This document shows positions 43,379 to 46,668 of a DNA stretch of 46,668 nt, piece by piece. The notes under the pieces are model-generated. The model made no database searches and was not told the origin of the DNA. It saw only the letters and a list, made by a program, of their open reading frames with translations. Each line of letters begins with the position of its first letter. Position 1 is the first letter of the stretch. Source of the DNA: Lachnospiraceae bacterium (GTDB lineage Bacteria; Bacillota; Clostridia; Lachnospirales; Lachnospiraceae); contig JAFSHK010000039.1 in NCBI GenBank assembly GCA_017440375.1, forward strand, positions 1-46,668, in the 5' to 3' direction. The position numbers were made by a program, and so were the translations under genes.

Positions 43379-44932
43379 AAAAGTGAATTTGATATAAAGA
43401 GGAGTGAACTTTCTCCACGGGTTTTGAAGAAAAACATCACACGGCATGGAGGAATCTGTCCTGATGAAGTTAAGTTATGCGAGTTTGTTGAACGTAAGAT
43501 TAACCTGTTTCTTTGTCAGAACAATACTAATTCTGAGGGGATTTCTACCTCACACAAAAGTTTGGGATGGAAGATGCAAGACGGGGTGATTGGATTTTGG
43601 ACTGACAGAATTTATAAAGAGGGAAGGGATTGCAAGTCACATTATGCAGGGAGATTTGATGTTGCGCCGAAAGGAGATTTGAAAAACTTGCAGATGATGG
43701 TGCAAAGATGGATGACCGACAACATTCCGATGCAAGCGATATTGGCATTGGGAGCAGGAGCAACTGCTCTCTCATATTCAAATATGATGTGGAACACACA
43801 CATGTACAACCCAATAATACATCTAGTATCAAATTCAAGCAGAGGGAAATCGACGGCAGCTAAAGTGATTGCGTCATTTGTAGGGAAACCGGAAGGTAAT
43901 GCTTCTACTTATTTGACGTTTTTGGCAACGGGCAATGCAATTTTAAAGAGAATTGGAAGTATTTCAGGAGTACCGTTTGCAATTGATGAATTTCCGACTG
44001 CGAAAAGTAAAAAAGAGTGGTCAGATTTTATCTACACGTTGTCAAATGGATAAGATAAAGATCGATGTAGTGCAGGTGGCAGTGCGTTGCAGGAAACAGC
44101 GCAATTTGAAACGGTCTTTGTTTCTAATGGTGAGAATAGTATTCTGAAAAAATGCAATAGTAATGAAGGAATTAGAGCAAGACTTTTTGAAGTGTTTTTA
44201 GATTCTTTTACTAGAAGTGCAGAAGAATCGGATGCTATAAAGGAAACTGTCTCGCTAAATTACGGAATCTTAACTCCGATAATAGCTCAGGAATTGATGA
44301 AGAGAAGCGACTACTGGAATAATAGGAGAAGTGTGTGGAAAGAAAGTACGAAGGATAGAATCAAGAAAGAAAATATTGCATTAAATACGGCAGACCGAAT
44401 CTCAGAGTATGTTGCTTTATTTTCAATGTCATGTGAATTGGTCGGGAAGGTTTTAGAAATTGAGCTTGATGTTAATGAAGTGTTTGAGTTTTTCTATTTA
44501 CATATGATTATAAAAAATGCAGAATGTGCTAACATCGGGGTCAGAACGTATGATTATATGTTGGAATATTTTTCTAAAAATAGAATGCGGTTCTTAGATG
44601 TTTATCCTAATTTTCCAGCTCCGCCAATGAATGATGAGTGTGTCGGATTTCGATTGGATTATAGTAATGTTAAAGGGAAAAAGCATAAAGTAGGAAACGA
44701 CGTTTTCAGAATGCTCTACATTTTACCGGAGCATACTGTTGAGGAGATATTGAAAAATCGTGGATTTGAGGATATCAAGGTCGCAATGAAAGACTTAGCA
44801 CGACGGAAACTTTTGCGAACGCATGGCGATAGACCGACATGGGAGTTCCCAATTAATGAAATAAAAACTAGAGTGTATGCTTTCTGGGTAAAAGATGATG
44901 AAATAGATATGTTTGATTCGGAAGAAGAATAA
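43379..44932 (+). pseudogene. DUF927 ATPase, 5'-truncated and interrupted by an in-frame stop
   Basis: DUF927 proteins are helicase-like P-loop ATPases of mobile elements. Two pieces lie in the same frame. The first has LSPRVLKKNITRHGG, the DUF927-like LGWKMQDG segment, the P-loop SNSSRGKSTAAKVIASF and IDEFPTAKSKKEWSDF, and ends LSNG at the stop TAA (44051-44053). Without a shift the frame continues DKDRCSAGGSALQETAQFETV and runs to a normal stop at 44930-44932. One AAA-to-TAA-type change explains the break. Upstream, sense extends to about 43379, where a TGA stops it; no ATG or ribosome site is found, so the 5' end is lost too. Confidence 0.85.
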
Positions 44933-45764
44933 TCCAGATGCAACCATATTAATGATTCCATTTAAGAGTAAAGAAGCACCATTAGTTGCGGAGTTAACAA
45001 AAGATATTGCAATGAAGATTGCTTTTCAGGATAAGAACTCTATGCAAGAAAAATATGGAAATATTTATGGATACATATTTGATTATACAGTATGGTTTGC
45101 AGATGTTTTATTACATTGTGATAAAGAAGAAAGAGCTATGCTTGTTAATTCCTTTTTGGAGAGGGCAGATTTTGTTCGTAACGATAATACGGAGTATTTG
45201 CTCAAATGTCTTATTCAGAAACAAGAAATTTATGGTAAGATAGATGAATTTTGGAATGTGTGGGAGAGTCTGAAACCACGAATACTTGAATTGAGTATTG
45301 AAAAGGAACGATATTACTATACTGATTATAGTGGTCCCATAGGTAAAGATAGAGTTATTGCGGGGTATTTATTTGCTAATTCTGAATGGAGGGAAAATGT
45401 TCATAGATGCACATTACTTTCTGAGAAAAGAATTGAGTTTTTTGATGATTTCATTGCGCATACGGGAAGTTTTAAGGTGGTGCTTTATTCTGTGGCCAGA
45501 TTACTTAATACGGTAGGAAAGGAACCCTATTTTGAGAAAGGAATCGAATGGATATATGATTTAATTCAAAAAGATCCAGAATGTAGGGCAAAGCTTTATA
45601 TGAATACATTATTTTACTTAGAAGAGTATGTTGGAAACTTTGTTTCTGCTCATCGTAATAATTTTAGGGTAAATGTGGGTCAAGCGCAGAGAACACAAGC
45701 TGTACTAGAGTATATGGTTAGTCAAGGTTCACATATAGCTTTTTTTATCAGAGAAGAAATATGA
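44913..45764 (+). CDS. Orphan C-terminal-like fragment of an unrecognised large protein
   Basis: The 283-residue opening overlaps the end of the DUF927 remnant. It has no convincing start: TTG 44913 lies in the overlap, and the first ATG (44952) lacks a ribosome site. The product is helical and rich in charged and aromatic residues, for example YGYIFDYTVWFADVLLHCDKEE, WRENVHRCTLL and MNTLFYLEEYVGNFVSAHRN. It resembles a helical-repeat tail of a large, possibly STAND-like, accessory protein, but I recognise no family. Likely left after loss of the upstream part. It may still be translated by coupling. Confidence 0.5.
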   Translation: MIRKKNNPDATILMIPFKSKEAPLVAELTKDIAMKIAFQDKNSMQEKYGNIYGYIFDYTVWFADVLLHCDKEERAMLVNSFLERADFVRNDNTEYLLKCLIQKQEIYGKIDEFWNVWESLKPRILELSIEKERYYYTDYSGPIGKDRVIAGYLFANSEWRENVHRCTLLSEKRIEFFDDFIAHTGSFKVVLYSVARLLNTVGKEPYFEKGIEWIYDLIQKDPECRAKLYMNTLFYLEEYVGNFVSAHRNNFRVNVGQAQRTQAVLEYMVSQGSHIAFFIREEI

Positions 45765-45858
45765 TGACGTGCGGTTCCAACTGAAAATTCATTAGCGTTA
45801 ATGAGAGTGAAAATGTTTACAAAGCTAATTCGTTTTTTTCATTCATATTGAAATAGAT

Positions 45859-45897
45859 GTGAGCTGATGGGGAAATCCTATCGGCTCATATTTATTT
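45859..45897 (+). terminator. Terminator-like hairpin before the LytTR gene
   Basis: TGAGCTGATGGG, loop GAAAT, CCTATCGGCTCA: 12 pairs with two G-U, followed by TATTTATTTC. It probably isolates the accessory island from the next operon. Confidence 0.65.
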
Positions 45898-45926
45898 CAC
45901 AACATAAAAAGGTCGGTTCACAACAT
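45896..45926 (+). promoter_or_regulatory. Paired direct repeats, candidate LytTR binding site
   Basis: TTCACAACAT at 45896-45905 and again at 45917-45926, 21 bases apart start to start, that is two helix turns. LytTR regulators bind two direct repeats with this phasing. The second repeat ends seven bases before the likely -35. The bases fit the known consensus only partly. Confidence 0.55.
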
Positions 45927-45933
45927 CTTAGTA

Positions 45934-45962
45934 TCGAAACAGGGTACAAGTTCCGATATAAT
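45934..45962 (+). promoter_or_regulatory. Promoter of the LytTR regulator with weak -35
   Basis: TCGAAA (45934-45939), 17-base spacer, perfect TATAAT (45957-45962). A poor -35 beside an upstream repeat pair fits an activator-dependent promoter. Confidence 0.65.
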
Positions 45963-45994
45963 AGCAGTATAAGAACTACGAAGGAAGTGAGTCC

Positions 45995-46668
45995 ATGCGT
46001 ATAGTGATTTGTGATGATGAAAAGAACATTAGGGAGTTAATAGCAAATAAGGTGGCAAAACAGTATCCGGATGCAGAGATTATTTCCTTTCAGTCCGGAG
46101 AAGAACTGCTTTTATCAGATAAGCACATAGATATTCTGTTTTTGGATATTCAGATGTCAGGCAGAAACGGAATGGAAACAGCCAGAGAACTTCGTAAGAA
46201 GGACAAAGGTGTGATACTTATTTTTGTGACTGCTGTGGAGGAATATGTATTTCAGGCATTTGATGTAGGTGCATTTAACTATATTGTAAAACCGATTGAT
46301 GATGAGAAATTTAAGGACGTACTTCATAGAGCTGTAGAGGAGTTGTGTTCAAAGGACAAGGATGTGCGAGAGACGGAAGCAGGATATGTGATGATCAACA
46401 ATGGCGGGGTTCACACAAAGGTAATAATAGAGGATATTGTCTATGCAGAGGTGTTCAATCGTAAGGTGGTTATTCATAAGCTGAATGACGAGATAGAATA
46501 CTATGGAAAAATGTCTGACCTTGAAGCAGTAGCAGGGGACAGCTTCTTTAGACCGCACAGGGCATATCTTGTAAATTTTAAGTATGTGGAGAAATATGAT
46601 GCCACCACCATTTATCTGGAAAAGGGAACTGCTCTTATGGCAAAGCAGAATTACCCGGACTTTGTAAA
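45995..46668 (+). CDS. LytTR-family response regulator, 3' end outside window
   Basis: The protein is an AgrA/LytR-type two-component regulator. It starts at ATG 45995 after AAGGAAGTGAG. The receiver domain has MRIVICDDEKNIREL with acidic residues, LFLDIQMSGRNGMETARELR with the phosphate-accepting Asp (near residue 52), VTAVEEYVFQAFDVGAFNYIVKPI with the conserved Thr and Lys. The LytTR DNA-binding domain begins near residue 130 (GGVHTKVIIEDIVYAEVFNRKVVIH and FFRPHRAYLVNFKYVEKY) and is cut by the edge about where it should end. A histidine kinase would be expected outside the window. Confidence 0.93.
   Translation, partial: MRIVICDDEKNIRELIANKVAKQYPDAEIISFQSGEELLLSDKHIDILFLDIQMSGRNGMETARELRKKDKGVILIFVTAVEEYVFQAFDVGAFNYIVKPIDDEKFKDVLHRAVEELCSKDKDVRETEAGYVMINNGGVHTKVIIEDIVYAEVFNRKVVIHKLNDEIEYYGKMSDLEAVAGDSFFRPHRAYLVNFKYVEKYDATTIYLEKGTALMAKQNYPDFV

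Noticed and set aside
44051-44053. Recoded stop codon in the DUF927 gene.
   Set aside because: TAA is not a usual recoding codon, and no recoding structure is seen; the missing 5' end also points to decay.

Overview
The window reads as a chromosome segment of a low-to-mid GC Firmicute, most likely a Lachnospiraceae-type Clostridium relative. The evidence is an A/T-rich codon bias with AGA and ATA common, strong AGGAGG-type ribosome binding sites, the rimP-nusA-rnpM-ylxQ-infB-rbfA-nrnA-truB-ribF gene order, pyruvate phosphate dikinase, a free-standing glycyl-radical cofactor protein, and a folE-folP-folBK cluster. This is inference from gene content and style; no database search was made.

Layout. 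1-482 is a broken Fic gene that enters from outside the window. 638-709 is a tRNA-Glu(CTC) on the minus strand. 786-9372 is the nusA/infB translation and ribosome-assembly operon, ending in truB and ribF. 9475-12462 holds a Na/Pi-cotransporter-like protein and a secreted SH3-NlpC/P60 hydrolase, which separate ribF from rpsO. 12469-15209 is rpsO and pnp, each with a structured leader. 15316-17720 is a minus-strand block of grcA, pyrI, pyrB and a nitroreductase. 17926-20065 holds a PH-domain protein, a MATE exporter and, antisense to the end of the exporter, a CmpB-like membrane protein. 20102-24900 is a folate operon: folC, folE, an HD protein, folP, a fused folB-folK and a GNAT protein. 24997-28391 holds a soluble periplasmic-binding-protein/GGDEF fusion and a membrane-anchored DUF5050 protein. 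28568-29698 is pheA. 29785-34792 holds a DUF815 ATPase, ppx and ppk1. 34841-35712 is maf plus a small acidic protein. 35748-39113 is a minus-strand trio of HAD phosphatase, PHP phosphoesterase and ABC-F protein. 39146-39358 is a MITE-like palindromic element with target-site duplications. 39528-43086 holds a glycerophosphodiester phosphodiesterase and ppdK. 43379-45764 is a decayed accessory island: a DUF927 ATPase with an in-frame stop and no start, followed by an orphan C-terminal-like fragment. 45995 to the end is a LytTR response regulator cut by the window edge.

Most of the window is core genome. The clearest non-ordinary signals are the palindromic element at 39.1-39.4 kb, the long hairpin in the pnp leader, the hairpin between pheA and the DUF815 gene, the paired direct repeats upstream of the LytTR regulator, the dyads around the grcA promoter, and the decaying DUF927 region. 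I did not find a convincing complete new defence or mobile system. The best functional leads are the DUF815-ppx-ppk1 neighbourhood and the cytosolic PBP-GGDEF sensor.
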